Source: Epiperipatus broadwayi
Taxonomy: Eukaryota > Onychophora > Udeonychophora > Euonychophora > Peripatidae
Assembly (NCBI GenBank): GCA_028023455.1
Contig: JAQFVV010000013.1
Span: 5,830,001-5,894,000 of the forward strand
DNA length: 64,000 nt
Direction: 5' to 3'
Shown: positions 21,847 to 34,830 of the stretch, piece after piece
Numbering within the stretch: the stretch's first letter is position 1
Layout: each line of letters opens with the position of its first letter
Program-made: the position numbers and the translations under genes
The notes under the pieces: model-generated
The model's database searches: none
Seen by the model: only the letters and a program-made list of their open reading frames with translations
Told to the model about the DNA's origin: nothing

Positions 21847-23929
21847 ATTGGTATTATTTAATAAAAATGAATTATTTCAGAGTATATACTTTCAACAAAT
21901 GTATGTAGTAAATTTTGTTTGTATTTATTTCTATTTTTTTTTCAAGCTTTATATATATGGGCACGTAAACTAACGAGTACACCCGCTACAATGGGCACGC
22001 ATACTATATATATATATTATGTCATGAGACGTGCACATTCCATCATAATTATTTTTAACCATTATCAATCTATGATAAGATGAATAGTTCTCCAAAATTA
22101 TTTTATTACATTGATTTACAACTTCTTTTTTTTATGACACTCCAGTTTATCTTTGTCATTGGTGGCCTCTTTATAAGTTTCTTAAAAAATTTTTAGAATC
22201 CATTTTAGGACTTGAGTTATTCATTTATTGTCATTTCTTTTAACAATATATCCAGTCTAATTCCATTTCAGTCTTTTGATAATATTATTGATATATGGTT
22301 GTTTTTTTACCTATTAATTTTTTCCAATCTTCATTGTTAATTATAACATGTATCTGTCCATTCTTCACTGTGAAACATATAGTCTCTATGTTACTTTTAA
22401 TGTTTACTTTTAAAATCTCAGATTTATAAGTAAAAAGTGATTGTATAACATATTCATTAAAATCTTTTTTTTCACCCAGTCACATAGACATATTATTATT
22501 GAATTATTTCTCCTAAAAGCATTCCATCTATGTTTTAATTTTTTAATTAATTTCATCCGTTATATTTTCATCTATTTATTAATAATTTGACAAAAAATTT
22601 GTAATTGTTAACTTTTTGTAATTCATTTGTATTTCCTTTTTATTTGATAGCTCCATTAAATATTACCTTTTTTTTTGTATTTATTTTTTAGCTATTTTTT
22701 TTTTTGCTTTCATTTGATAGTTTTGGTAACATTTCTTAAAATTTTTGAAGCATTATTTGTGAAAACATTTATACCCTAAATAAAGTCTAAATAACTTAAT
22801 TAATATTCATTTATTTTTATTTTTATTTAATCCATAAAAATAAAACTTCTGTGATAAGTTTTAGAGAGATGAAATCACTCTATATATTCCTTTTTATTGT
22901 TGTTTTATTTTCATCACATAGTAATCATCATTTTGCATTTTGATAAATATTCTTCAGAAGTTGATAACATTTGGAATTTTTATCATGATATTCCAAAACT
23001 TTAATCATAGAAAATGTGTATAAAATTAAATATTTTTTTTATAAGCTTAAAATAATTATGCAAAGTGGCAACTCTTTCTCTAACTTCCCTTCAGCTTGAT
23101 GTGTTCTGTGATATGACTATTTTAAAATTAATATTATTTCTTTAATTGATATGAGTTTAAAGTTTTTTTGTAATTAGTTGTGATATATATTTGATAGAGA
23201 ACTGATAAAAAACTACCAGGCCTGTAATTTCTAATATCTTTTTCAACTTTTAAAATCTAAAATGTATTCTTCTAGTCATATGGTATACTGTGTCATGCTA
23301 CCAATTTCTTTTAATTTTTCACTTCTTTTAAAATATCTAAAGTGATATTATTATTTTCTGAAGCTTCCATTTTTTTAATATAAATTTTAATGCAAATTTA
23401 ATCTTTTCATTATGATATGTTCATTATTAATCTTATTATATATGGTCTTATGGTTTTTGTTCTTTCTTGCTATGCATTTCTTTGCAAAATTTTTCCACAC
23501 ATTTTACAATATTATTGCCATGATTAGTAACAGCAAATCTTTTCTATTTATTGCCGAAACCCTTTCTTTTTCATAGCAAGATAACATTTTATTTCTTTGA
23601 AACTTTTTTTATATAAATTTCAATACCATTTTACAAAATTTTAAGTATATCATATCAGTATTTCTCATTAATTTACTTTAAATTGCAAATAAAATACCAT
23701 TAATCTGCATTTCTATAATTTGAAACTTATTATTTGAGTATGAATTACAATTAAGTATAAATTTTTTTATTTAATCTTAGAATACAAATATATATATAAT
23801 AAAGAAGAAAAACATATACAAAACAGTAAGTAAATTATACATATTTTAAACAGTTTTATATTGTAATTAATAATAAATAATCAAATGCTTGATTACTTGA
23901 GAACAGTAAACGACATTTGAGCTCCAAAA

Positions 23930-24000
23930 ATGACTGATTCAGCTTTGAACTAAGAACCTTGAGCTCTTGAGTTCATCACTTTCACTGCTTTAGACACACA
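23930..24000 (-). repeat. Possible decayed tRNA-derived SINE
   Basis: On the - strand GAGCTCAAGGTTCTTAGTTC resembles the T-arm and B-box side of a tRNA, in a short GC-richer patch. No tail or target duplication was resolved. Confidence 0.3.
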
Positions 24001-24639
24001 CATGCACTTTTATAATTAAAAAAATTATAGACTGCACCGGAAGTATTTAAATGTTTATACAAAATGTACGTAGTAAAATTATTATTTATTTACATTTTCA
24101 GCGGAATAGTTTGGAAGGGGGGGTATATTATTAAAATTTGGAACAGTCTAAAAACTAGTGTTTTTGTTTCTTTTTTGCATAAATTATTTTATCTTATTGA
24201 AGAATTTATTATTCAATCGCAGTTTTTTTTTTTAGTGAAATATCTTGTTATTGATCTCAATCAAATCTGAGCCATCATCAAAATGATTTGACATTGATAA
24301 CAGTTTGTAAGTTTTACCTTAAATTCATCAAGTATATTTCTGAAGGTTAGAAATTAATATTAGCAGCTTTTGTAATGAATACTTCTATGATCACTTTTTT
24401 TTTGTAATAGGAAGATTAATAATTCCAGAATTTTGTCATTTTTACTTCATATTCAGATTTACTCACCACACTTTCATCTTTCGTATTTTTTTCCAATTCT
24501 TATTTTTAATCTCCCATGGCAATTTTAAAATCTTGTTTGATCTGTTCAAAGCCTTTTTTATATTATGTAAAAGTTCTCTATTTTTTCATAAGTATAAGAA
24601 TTTGTGTTTCATTATGAACTTGAATTATTTGCATTTGAT

Positions 24640-25715
24640 ATCAACTAGTTAATGCCAATCTTTTCTATCCAATATATCATTATTCTCCATACTATTGATT
24701 TTTTCATTTCATTTATGATGAATCCATTTCACTTATATTTACAATATTTATTTTTATGTATATATAAATCATATCACAGCATCAAAAGCTTAAATAAGCC
24801 AATAAAATCTAGCAATTTGTTATCAAAACATTTTCAATAGATAAGTGGATTCTACTTATTATAGCAGTCCAAGATCTTTAAATAGGCATTGAGGAAAGCA
24901 CATAATTAAAACAGATTGAGGTTAAATCTGCCCAGAAGCTTTAAATAAACTCCATTAATAAATAATAATTATTAATAAATAATAATTTTTACAACCTTTC
25001 AAACTATTACTCAATGAATTAGATATAATAAATCATAAGTACCAACAGCTAACTAGTTATATGTAAATCACATCATAACTGCTGAAGCTTAAATAAACTA
25101 ATAAATTCTTAAACCAAGATAATAAGTGGAATCCATTTATTATCTGTTAAGGTTGCCATGAGAATATATTTTTGATATTTTATTGATTTATTAAAGCTTT
25201 GACTGTTGTGAGATGATATACATATGATATCAGTTAACAATTGGCATTTATGGCTTAATATATATATATATGGAATTTATCAGGACATATGCAGTCTCCA
25301 ATCACAGTTCATGAAACTAATATTAAATTACATGGCTCCTTCAGGATACACATTTTGAAAACAATCATTCTGGTCAGACACTTCGAGTACCAATATAGCC
25401 ACTGTTCAACTTTTATAATTTGTTCATTGAATCAGTTATTTTGATATTAAAATTAATAAATGATAATAATTTTCTTAAATTGGTCTATTTGAATATGACC
25501 TATCATCATATCACAACAGAGCTATTTTAAACTAATTTTAAATTAAGATATTTTTTTTAAGTTAGCCTGTTTGAAGATAGACAAATGCTATATCAAGGCA
25601 GAGTAATTAAAAATTGGTTTTTATTTTTAGATTTAATTAAAATTGAATTTATGATAGCTCTGTCTTGATATGGTATTTAGCTACATTTAAATAAGTTGAT
25701 TTTAAAAAATAATGT
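24640..25715. repeat. Cluster of diffuse direct and inverted repeats
   Basis: ATCATATCACAGCATCAAAAG with AAATAAGCCAATAAA (about 24768-24805) recurs in diverged form at about 25068-25110. It recurs again inverted near 25185-25215. A second family (CTATATCAAGGCAGAG near 25590) recurs directly near 25505 and inverted near 25660 (GCTCTGTCTTGATATGG). These look like old foldback or MITE relics; exact limits need self-alignment. Confidence 0.5.
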
Positions 25716-26364
25716 AACTAGCTCTATAAGTTGTATAATGCTATCTTAACAAGTTGGACCGGTGATGATGTTTGTATTTAACCCTTTGAAAACCAGGCGG
25801 CCATTGTTAATTTTTAAAAAAATTTACCCTAACTCTAATAACTTAGATATTTTGTGTTTGAATGTAATAAATATAAAAAAAACATGTTGTAAAAGCAAGG
25901 TCATATATGAAAGAATGTAATGAAGCTGTTAAAATAATCATTTCATAAAGAAAAAGTTAAAAAAAATATTATTTATAATAGTTTTAAGAATGTTTATTTT
26001 TACACTGATTCACAAATCCTAAATTTTGAAATTCAAATGATAAAATGACACTTTCATAAACAGCTTCATCACATCCGTCACAAAATTTTCAAAAAAAAAG
26101 ATGTATTGGAAGTCTTACCTGAGGTAATTTTTCACTGAGAAAATTACTAAAACAGCGGCCTTGCTGTGGTCCATTTTTCTTCTAGAGCCAGATGTGTCCA
26201 TTTGTTCAAAAGTACCTATAACAAAATGAATGGTTTTTAGTGGAGAAAAAAGTAACAGAGCAGTGTATTCAAAAATAAATAAATAAACTCATAAAAAATA
26301 AAATGAATAAAAATAAATCAATAAAGATAATTTTTTATTATTATTAACAATGATTACATGTGTG

Positions 26365-26785
26365 GAAGAAAGGCTGAGTTCAAATACATGGCACTATAAC
26401 ACAGAGTGGATGGATTGATGAAGCCAGAAACTGTGTATAAAATATCCTATATTACATGAAATTCCAGTTGTGTAGCATAAACTTGTATATAAATATATTT
26501 ATTATTTTGCATAAAAGATATGAAGAAAGGCTGAGTTCAAATACATGGCACTATAACACAGAGTGGATGGATTGATGAAGCCAGAAAGTGTGTATAAAAT
26601 ATCCTATATTACATGAAATTCCAGTTGTGTAGCATGAACTTGTATATAAATATATTTATTATTTTGCATAAAAAATATGAAGAAAGGCCGAGTTCAAATA
26701 CATGGCACTGTAACAATAAGTGGATGGATTGAGGAAGCCAGAAAATCTATACAATATCCTATATTACTTGCCTAAAATTGACACA
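26365..26785. repeat. 157-bp tandem repeat, about 2.7 copies
   Basis: Units start GAAGAAAGGC at 26365, 26522 and 26679. Units 1 and 2 are nearly identical, and unit 3 is more diverged and truncated. The array lies within the piggyBac-like element. Confidence 0.92.
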
Positions 26786-26928
26786 AATCAATTGCGGGTC
26801 ATAACTTTAGCACTGATGCAATAATTCATCCATAAATTCAAACTTGGTCACGCGTGATACACTATTCATATTTATAATCATGCCAAAAAATGCATAGCTC
26901 ACGCATTGACAGATTACCCCAGTCCCCA

Positions 26929-27260
26929 ACTTTTTTCCATTCTACAGCATATTTATTTGAAAATATTATAATTTATTATTCTATAGCATATTTATTTATT
27001 TCAGTACATCGAAAATATTATAATTTATTATTCTATAGCATATTTATTTGTTTCAGTAAATAAAAAATATTATAATTTATAAAAAATATATATATATATA
27101 AAAGTAATTACATACTCTTGAATGTTATCAAAAAACGTTTATTTGTTTCAGTACATCAAAAATATTATAATTTATTATTCTATAACATATTTATTTGTTT
27201 TAGTAAATATAAAATATTATAATTTATAAAAAAAAAATATATATAAAAAAGTAATTACAT
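26929..27260. repeat. AT-rich tandem repeat
   Basis: AAATATTATAATTTATTATTCTATAGCATATTTATTTGTTTCAGTA-type units recur with indels (about 26940, 27000, 27060, 27150, 27200). A larger unit of about 165 bp, ending in GTAATTACATAC, appears twice (near 27115 and 27258). Confidence 0.75.
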
Positions 27261-27845
27261 ACCCTTTAACGTTATCCAAAAACGTAATTTGAGAAGAGGG
27301 CCCAGAATCACGGACAACTTCAACGGAAAATCACAATAAATTATTCAGTAATTGATCCAACAATTGTGGAATAACTTTTTTACGATAAATAAAATGATAA
27401 AAATAAAAATAAAAAATTTTTTTTAGGTACACTTTGCTAAAAATATTCATAAAAAATCTAAAAATTGTCGTACAGAAAAAATTCTTAGATTTTCAGGTTC
27501 ATATTAAAATGGCGCAAAAAATGACGTATTGCGCGTGTGTGTGACGTTTACCGTTTATGCGTAAACTCAGCTCAAAGTAGAAATTTCTAGAAAAGTCGTA
27601 CAAAAGTCGTACTGGGGGTCAAAGGGTTAAAATGTGGATTTTACAACACAATTGGCCAGTTTTTCCATGTGATGTTGTAGTAGTCTAACATTGCATCATT
27701 TCATGTAAATTTGATCTATTTCTAAATGTATTAATTTATTCATAACTGTATGTGCAAAGTGTATTTATTGTCTGTCTTTATTTATACCTAGAAAATGGGA
27801 TATTAGTTAAGTGTTGAATCTTAAAGAAAAATAATTATTTTATAG

Positions 27846-27947
27846 AAGCAAGATGGTTCTTTACCTGTTACACCTGATGAAGAAGAAGAAGAACCACCTG
27901 GCCCACCCCCACCTATAGCTACCCGACCTGACAAAACAAAATCAATT
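27846..27947 (+). CDS. PAK exon: acidic stretch and PIX-binding site
   Basis: 34 codons, phase 0 at both ends. A run of five glutamates is followed by PPGPPPPIATRPDKTKSI. In PAK1 the matching region is an acidic stretch and an atypical proline-rich motif that binds the SH3 domain of PIX guanine-nucleotide exchange factors. PIX recruits PAK to focal complexes. The acceptor is TTTTATAG and the donor GTAAGT. The exon ends just before the residues YTKP in the next exon, as in the vertebrate wording SV-YTR. Confidence 0.93.
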
Positions 27948-30900
27948 GTAAGTTTGAATATTACTTTCAAAAATTCTTAGGATTTTTAATATTCAAATGG
28001 TTTAAAATCATGTTAAGAATAAATTAGTGATAAATTGTTTTCACTTGATTTTATAATTTTTTTTATATAAATCTTATCTAAAAATATTCAAAATGGATTT
28101 TAAAATAATTCAAAAAAAATAGGAAAGCAAGCGGTAAATATTATTTAAATTCAGTGAAAGTAAAGTAGTAAACATTATTTGATCATTATTTTTTAAAATT
28201 GTGATGAACCTGGGATTGCAAAGATAACTATTCTCCTGCTATGCTTGTGACCTAGGATTCAAATCTGATTCTAATGAAATTTTGTTCAAGGGCTTGGAAT
28301 TTTTTTTCGAATTGCTGATCTACAGCTGACACAGCTAATTATCCAGCATTTGTTAATAAATGGATATCTTGCTGTTTTTCTAGAGGTTACAACAAGGATG
28401 GAAAACCATTCAAAGACTACTAATTGGAAAACTGTGTGCATACTCTTGTAGTAAGCTATTTATAAATAAGGCTGTTTTATCTTTACCTAGTTTTAATATT
28501 GAATGACAAACAATCTTATTGATGCTAAAATATATATAATCTCACAAATGCACACTATTCAAAATTATTCAATATTTATTATTATATGCAACACTCAAAA
28601 AGTAATGATAAATACAAGTCTTCATTAGAAGAAATAAAAGTATTCATTAAAAGAAACAAATGTAAATCAAAGAATGTTCATCAAATTAAACCAGACAAAT
28701 AAAAAGAAATAGTTAATATTTTCAGCAATAAAAAAAGGTTATTGTGTGATAATTTATAAAGAAAATGATTTCAGTAAATAAAGAACATGAAATTCTAAAG
28801 AAAAATGGAATTAAAAAAAATTATTTGTATTATTCTTTCTTTATATATTATAATGATACGCAAATAATTACATTTTTTTAAAAAAAAAAATTAACTGAAA
28901 AATTATGTTTATTTATAAAGTATAATTAGAACATAAAATTATACTGCAGTTTTGACTTATCTGCACAAAAAATGTAGAAGCTTACAAGTCTTTTTAAAAT
29001 ATATTTCTAGGAGATTTTTTTCTTGTATACAAATTTAATTGATAACTAATTTTATATAGATCAATTTCTTTTGTTTATACTCTAAATCTACTGTTTGAAT
29101 ATATTTTTTTTTAATGCATAAATATTTTTTTTGATATAGTATTCATTTTTAACATTATAGTTGTTTATGGTGCTAAATAAATCTTTGAAACCAAGTGAAA
29201 TATATGCCTTCAAATAAGGAATTTTTGCTAGGTAATGCCAGAGCAATTTAATTAATTCATTCTTTAATTCTCAGATATCTTCTTTTGCTTCTTTTTCAAA
29301 ATTGAAAGAGTTTAGTTTTTTTGTGAAAGCATTCTTGAAATACATTAGACAAGGTGGATTTTTACAATGATAATTTGAGATTACATTTGGACCACTATAG
29401 TCACAGAATTTGGTTCCAAGGTTTTCCATGGATTGTCTAAATTTATGAATAGTATTAAATAACATTATATATGTGTATACACATGTACTATATATAAAGC
29501 ACAGATATTTTTTAAGTTTATACTGTTTTAAAAATTATTTAGTATCTGCATTAAAACATCAATAAAAAAATATATATATATAGTAGACAACATGTATGCA
29601 TATATATGTAAAGTGAAGATTGTATATTAAAAGCAATCCTTTATAAGCCTGTTTTTATTACTTTAAATTTGTATTATGATATAAAAATATATTTTTAAAA
29701 AATGTTTTAAATATAGTACAAATTAAAAAAAAAAAATAGCTAGAAGAATTTAAAACAATTGTAACATTACATGCAATATGTTTAAAAATTAGGTATACAC
29801 ATTAAGATAAAATAAAATTATTAATCTTTTTTTTTTTCATTTTTAATTTAATGAAAATTGAGATGATTAAGTGCAAAAAATATAATATCTACATGTTAAA
29901 TTACTATATGTAATTTCAAGGATAGTTTGCCTATTCAGAGAGCATCCATTCAGTTTTGATAGAATTTGAGATTTTACAACCTTAGTGCATAGTAGTTGAA
30001 ATGTTTAACTAAAAAATTAAAATTTATCTTTTTAATAAGTATTAATATTTTATTTTTTATTATATTTTTCAAATCATGAGTATCAGTGTATTTTGAGACA
30101 GGATATATTGGTGATTGCATTTAAGAAAATATGTTTGCATTCAATGCAAAGAACATAGGAGACAAGGATTGAAAACTTCTCAGATGCATCTGAATATTAT
30201 CTATTTGACCAATTGGATATTTATATAGTACCAAACACATTTTCCAACAAGTTAATTAAACTATTCTTATCAAAACCAAAAAGTCAGAAGCAAATGATTT
30301 CAACATTTTTTTCTCACTAAGCAATGAATAATTTATTTAAGATAACTGAAAGAAGCTACATCTCCTCAATATCAATTGATGAATAATTTATATTATTATA
30401 GAAAAGCTTTTACACAAATTTTCTTATACTAAAAATAAGTTGCAAGGTATAAATAATCACAAAAGCAAAATGACATAATTTAAAAATTCTTACATATATA
30501 TTTAAAAAAAAAACAATTAGGACTTCAAAATATAACTATTTATAGCAGTTTTATTATGTCTGTTGCAGTTTTATTATGTCTGTTGTCAAATGAACTGTGA
30601 CTATGTACTTATTCATATGAATTTTATCACAAATAAACTAAAAGAACACTTAACCTGCTTTACAAGTGTATAGAAAATGAATTTTTATGTATAATACAAT
30701 AAATTGATGGATGACAATACTAAATGAATTTGACATTTATTATGATTTCAGATTACTCTTTTACAGTATAAACAAATGTTTGTATATATAAAATTATACA
30801 AATTATTTATTTAGAGACAATGTACTACATTATTTGCATTAATATAACTCATCATGGCGTTAGTTACACATTAAAAACTTTAATCATTCTAAAATTACAT

Positions 30901-31754
30901 CATACAAATTCTTCATATTTCTGAAATGCTCCTGTTATCAACTCTACACATTTTTTAAACATTTAAATACAAAGTTTTGGTATTTGAAATATTGCTTGGT
31001 ATTGCTTTTGCAGTGATCAGATTATAAAGTTTATTAAATGTCTATATTTAGGATTTGGGGTGTTTTTTAATAATGAATTTTGAATGTTCAACATTAATAA
31101 TTTATTAAACAGGCAAAACTCTCTATACATATTGAAAAATATTAAAAAAAACTGCTACTGATTATGATCAAGTGCTTATTGCTTGATCTTAGTGCTATTC
31201 TTAAGGAAAGTTATTGGAAGCTATTAGTTTTTCAAAAGATAACAATATATACATCTATAATAATCAAGTTCATAGATGAAGTTTTTATGTTTTCTCAATA
31301 TGTTGTAATAAAATTACTAATTTGTTTTCTTTTTATTGAAAACAAACATTCTGTTTTTAACTTTGTATTTGTTTATGAATATTTGTCTACTTATAGAGAA
31401 AATGAAATGTTCTTTTTTTCTTTAACATAACCAGAAAATATAAATTTATCCAGTTAAGAATATATATCTTTTTTTTACTTTACTGTCTCTCCATTTGTTG
31501 TTTTTTTTTTTTTTGAATATTTAAATATTACTCTATATCAAAATAAACTATTGCAATTATTTTAAGATTAACTTCTCATTATTATATGAGATTTATGATT
31601 AAAATAAATGTTAATATATTTTAATATTTTAATTATAGATATTTAAATATGTATATTCTAAATCAACCAATCATGTTTTAGTAGATATTTATGCAATTAT
31701 TATTATTTATATTTTATTCTTTTTAGTAATAGTTGTACATTTTATATACTTTAG
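27948..31754 (+). other. PAK intron (3.8 kb)
   Basis: Begins GTAAGT and ends CTTTAG. Mostly AT-rich unique sequence. A decayed tRNA-like patch lies at about 28200-28290. The minus-strand open block 29271-29465 shows no family resemblance and is not called. Confidence 0.85.
28200..28290 (+). repeat. Possible decayed tRNA-derived SINE
   Basis: GCTTGTGACCTAGGATTCAA with AATCTGA resembles the anticodon-arm to T-arm part of a tRNA, with a B box carrying one or two changes. It is followed by non-tRNA sequence. No tail or duplication was resolved. Confidence 0.35.
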
Positions 31755-31942
31755 TATACAAAGCCAATTGAACCTGAAGTATCTGAAAAGACACCAAATG
31801 GTGCAGCTGGTGATAAAAAGGAAAATACAAAGCCCAAAAAGAAAAAAATATCAGATGAAGAAATTTTAGAGAAATTACGTAACATTGTTAGTATAGGTGA
31901 TCCAAATCGGAAATATGCAAAAATGGAAAAAATTGGTCAAGG
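31755..31942 (+). CDS. PAK exon: pre-kinase linker and glycine loop start
   Basis: Encodes [16 protein letters not shown], a lysine-rich segment [16 protein letters not shown], then [39 protein letters not shown] is the conserved segment just before the PAK catalytic domain. IGQG begins the ATP-binding glycine loop. The acceptor is TACTTTAG. The exon ends with two bases of a glycine codon (phase 2) at the donor GTAAGA, so the glycine loop is split between two exons. Confidence 0.96.
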
Positions 31943-32442
31943 GTAAGATTATGTATTAATATGATGTATTATTTTTTTTATATTTTAAGATGAATTACAA
32001 TAGACATAAATTATAAGTCAGAATAAAGAAATATTAATATCTTTTATGGATTTTATGTCATATATATTTCACTAAAATCCACTACTTGTCATTATTTATT
32101 GCTTAAACCTTAGTTAAGTGACTAATAATAAGTGGTTGTTGTAATCATAGCATGTCTATACAACATAAAAATACTTGACAAATGTTTAAGTTTTAGGATT
32201 TTTTATTTTAACTAATGTTTGAAGTTGAATTTTATTTTCAATTTTATTAATATTTTTAAGTATTTATGTATTTTTTGTTATTATGACAGTCAGATAAAAA
32301 AACTATTATGATTTTTTTAACAAATTCAAACTTTTTTATTTTTTGCTTACATTGAAAGTATTTATTTTGTTTAATGAATAATACTTCTGTATATTTTTTA
32401 AATTAGTTATATTTAGTGCATTTTTCATTTTTTTATTTTTAG
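31943..32442 (+). other. PAK intron (500 bp)
   Basis: GTAAGA to TTTTTAG, AT-rich, no other feature seen. Confidence 0.9.
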
Positions 32443-32629
32443 TGCCTCTGGTACAGTGTACACTGCAATTGAAACAGCAACAGGAATGGAGGTTGCCATC
32501 AAACAAATGAATTTATCTCAGCAACCAAAGAAAGAACTTATTATTAATGAAATTTTAGTTATGAGGGAGAATAAACATCCTAATATTGTCAATTATCTAA
32601 ACAGTTATCTTGTTGGAGAGGAACTTTGG
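32443..32629 (+). CDS. PAK exon: kinase N-lobe
   Basis: Completes the glycine loop (GASGTVYTA). It continues with VAIKQMNL, whose lysine binds ATP phosphates, and with [20 protein letters not shown], whose NEI glutamate (alpha-C helix) would form the salt bridge with that lysine. It ends in YLVGEELW at a phase 0 donor (GTAAGT). All catalytic N-lobe residues are intact, and the wording is nearly identical to vertebrate and insect group I PAKs. Confidence 0.97.
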
Positions 32630-32811
32630 GTAAGTTGAAAATTCAGTTTATTAGATATCCAGAGAAGAAAGGTGTAAAGTTTATATATATATTTGAATAA
32701 ATTTGTTTGGAAAATAATAACTAATATTAACTGTTAATATGAATAATAATAATTTTTTTGCTAAATTGTATGTTTCTGTTGATAGATTAAATAATGCTCT
32801 ATTCCAGCAGT

Positions 32812-32850
32812 ACTTAAATTCTTTGACATCTTGGAACCCTTAACTATGAA
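32812..32850 (-). repeat. hAT-type terminal inverted repeat (likely 3' end of remnant A)
   Basis: CAGCAGTACTTAAATTC followed by TTTGACATCTTGGAACCC follows the CAGnGGTTCTnAAACT pattern of hAT (ZBED/Charlie-like) termini. It lies on the 3' side of the minus-strand transposase remnant. The partner end was not found. Confidence 0.5.
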
Positions 32851-33226
32851 AAAAAAATTGAGTAACACTAAAGAAATTAAGTTTATAAAACTAACAATAA
32901 AAACATATTTGAATATGTTTTTTATTAAAAAATTATATAGTTTATAGATTTAAATAAATCAATGATATAATATAATATCAAATATCTATATAACAGCAAT
33001 AATATATATAATAATAATCATACACACAAAAAAGCTCTTTTTGGGCAAATATTACTTTTTGCCCTTTTCAATGTGCTTTAACTAATTTACAATTAAGATC
33101 TACATTGCATATATAGCAACATCTATCTTTTTTTATAAAATTAACTATAATCTAGTAAAAGCGTACAATATTTTAAGACATACAAAAAAAAAAAAAACCC
33201 TGTGTAAATGTATATTACATAACCTT

Positions 33227-34620
33227 TCATTCATTTAACATTAGCCAATTATTAGTCAAATTAATTGATGTTTTATATATGTTCATATAATTATTTTTGT
33301 TATAATTAATGTAATTGATTTCATATATCTTCCTTTTATTAGTTTCTTTAATATAATTTAAAGGATTTACATTTTTGACATAATCTATTTTATTTCTGTA
33401 TTTTAAACAATGAATATATAAAGCAGATCTATTATCTCTTCTATTAATTGCATCATTATGTTCTTTTGCTCTTTCATCTAATTGTTTCCCTGTATGTCCA
33501 TATAAACCATAAAGCAACTTCCCATAAGTAATTTTATATACAATTCTCTTTTTATATTTCATATCTCTTATTTTATAATTACCTATTAATTTGTCAAGAT
33601 TTTTACTATTTGTCTAACATATATTAATGTTTTTATCTGTATAATTTTTATTTTTTAATAATATATGATAAATTTTAGGGAAGTATGAAAGTTTTATCCA
33701 CTTTTTATTATTTTAGATCTGCTATTACTATTGATAATACAATTATTATTAATATTTGAATTAGGTTGTTTATAATTAAAAATATATATTTTCAATACTC
33801 TTAGCATTATATCCATAATTAGTATATAATTCATTAAATTATTCCTAGTTATATTTCTGTCTGTGTTATATTTATCATTTTTATGTTTAAAATTTTAATA
33901 ACTGCTACTTTTTGTATCCATGCTTGTTGTGAATCAATAGAAATTATCTTTCTTAATTTATCTTCTTTAATGAAATGTTTTAATATAATTTTGTTATCAT
34001 TATCTATCTTAATCTCTATATCTAAGCTTTATTTTAACATCAAATTCCATTATTATTATTAAATTCTTTATAAATATTATTTATAGCTCTTTTGTTACCA
34101 ATTATTAAAGTATCATCAACATATCTAAATAATGAGTTAATTCTTGATTTATTATTCTTTTTTTTAAAAAATTATTTTCATTTCCAATTCATTAATAAAT
34201 ATTGATGACATTAACCCACTAATTGCACAATTCATTACCCATTCTTTACATACACTCCAATATCCACTATTGTATTTGAAATGTAAGTTTACTATGCATT
34301 AATATTAAACCTTCTTCTGTAATATGTATTTTATTTATGTCATTAGTGTACATAGATATTTTCTGTATTAATATTTCTATACTTTTAATTCTTGGAGTAC
34401 TAGATTCCTTTTTCTCAATATCCATTGTAAAAATACCTTGGTTTCTATTCAGTTGTATCTTATTTAATTTATTTATGATTGAATCTGTATTTTTAATGAA
34501 AAATTCTTCATAACCAATAATATTTGCTATCCATTTAAATATTTATAAAATTTCTGTAGAATGAAATCATTAAAATTAAATAATAATCTCAATGGATTAT
34601 TATCTTTGCGAGTTTTCATC
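33227..34620 (-). pseudogene. Penelope-like element remnant: RT plus GIY-YIG endonuclease
   Basis: On the - strand a reverse transcriptase active-site box LFRYVDDTLIIGNK is readable (YVDD at 34112-34123), followed by degraded RT-thumb and linker sequence with several stops and frame changes. An open block 33562-33227 then encodes KITYGKLLYGLYGHTGKQLDERAKEH, a GIY-YIG nuclease signature with the basic/His motif downstream. RT followed by a C-terminal GIY-YIG nuclease is the defining arrangement of Penelope-like retroelements. The element appears inserted in, or next to, the hAT remnant. It is not functional. Confidence 0.8.
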
Positions 34621-34830
34621 TTAATAAATATATATGGATTTTCATTTAGAAGATGGATACAAAAATTTATATTGATTTATATTTATAATATAAATTACAT
34701 AACAATAAAAAATAGCAAATAAAAGAAATAATATAGTTGTAATAACTGTAAATAAAATAACTTTTTTTAAAAATGGAACTGCTTTAATTCATTTTTACAT
34801 AATATCTAAACTGATTGATTTTTGTGGATT

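Larger units (their letters stand above)
25782..27626. mobile_element. piggyBac-like non-autonomous element with TTAA duplication
   Basis: TTAA at 25778-25781 and 27627-27630 directly flanks inverted ends CCCTTTGAAAACCAG and (reverse complement) CCCTTTGACCCCCAG. A TTAA target with ends starting CCC is the hallmark of piggyBac transposons. The 1845-bp interior has no transposase frame and includes two tandem arrays. It should therefore depend on a transposase encoded elsewhere. Confidence 0.88.
19261..27845 (+). other. PAK intron (8.6 kb)
   Basis: Begins GTAAGTA and ends TTTTATAG. It holds a perfect hairpin (21774-21846), a tRNA-like patch (about 23930-24000), diffuse repeats (24640-25715) and a piggyBac-like element (25782-27626). 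The remainder is AT-rich with no gene seen. A near-duplicate pair of about 35 bp containing CTTCTTATGGTCATGTCCA lies at 21138-21205. Confidence 0.85.

Noticed and set aside
26365-27260. CRISPR-like regular repeats
   Set aside because: Head-to-tail tandem units without spacers, in an animal genome; these are satellite-type repeats.
29271-29465. 64-codon minus-strand open frame
   Set aside because: Some non-repetitive residues, but no family resemblance, no paired splice sites and no repeat partner.
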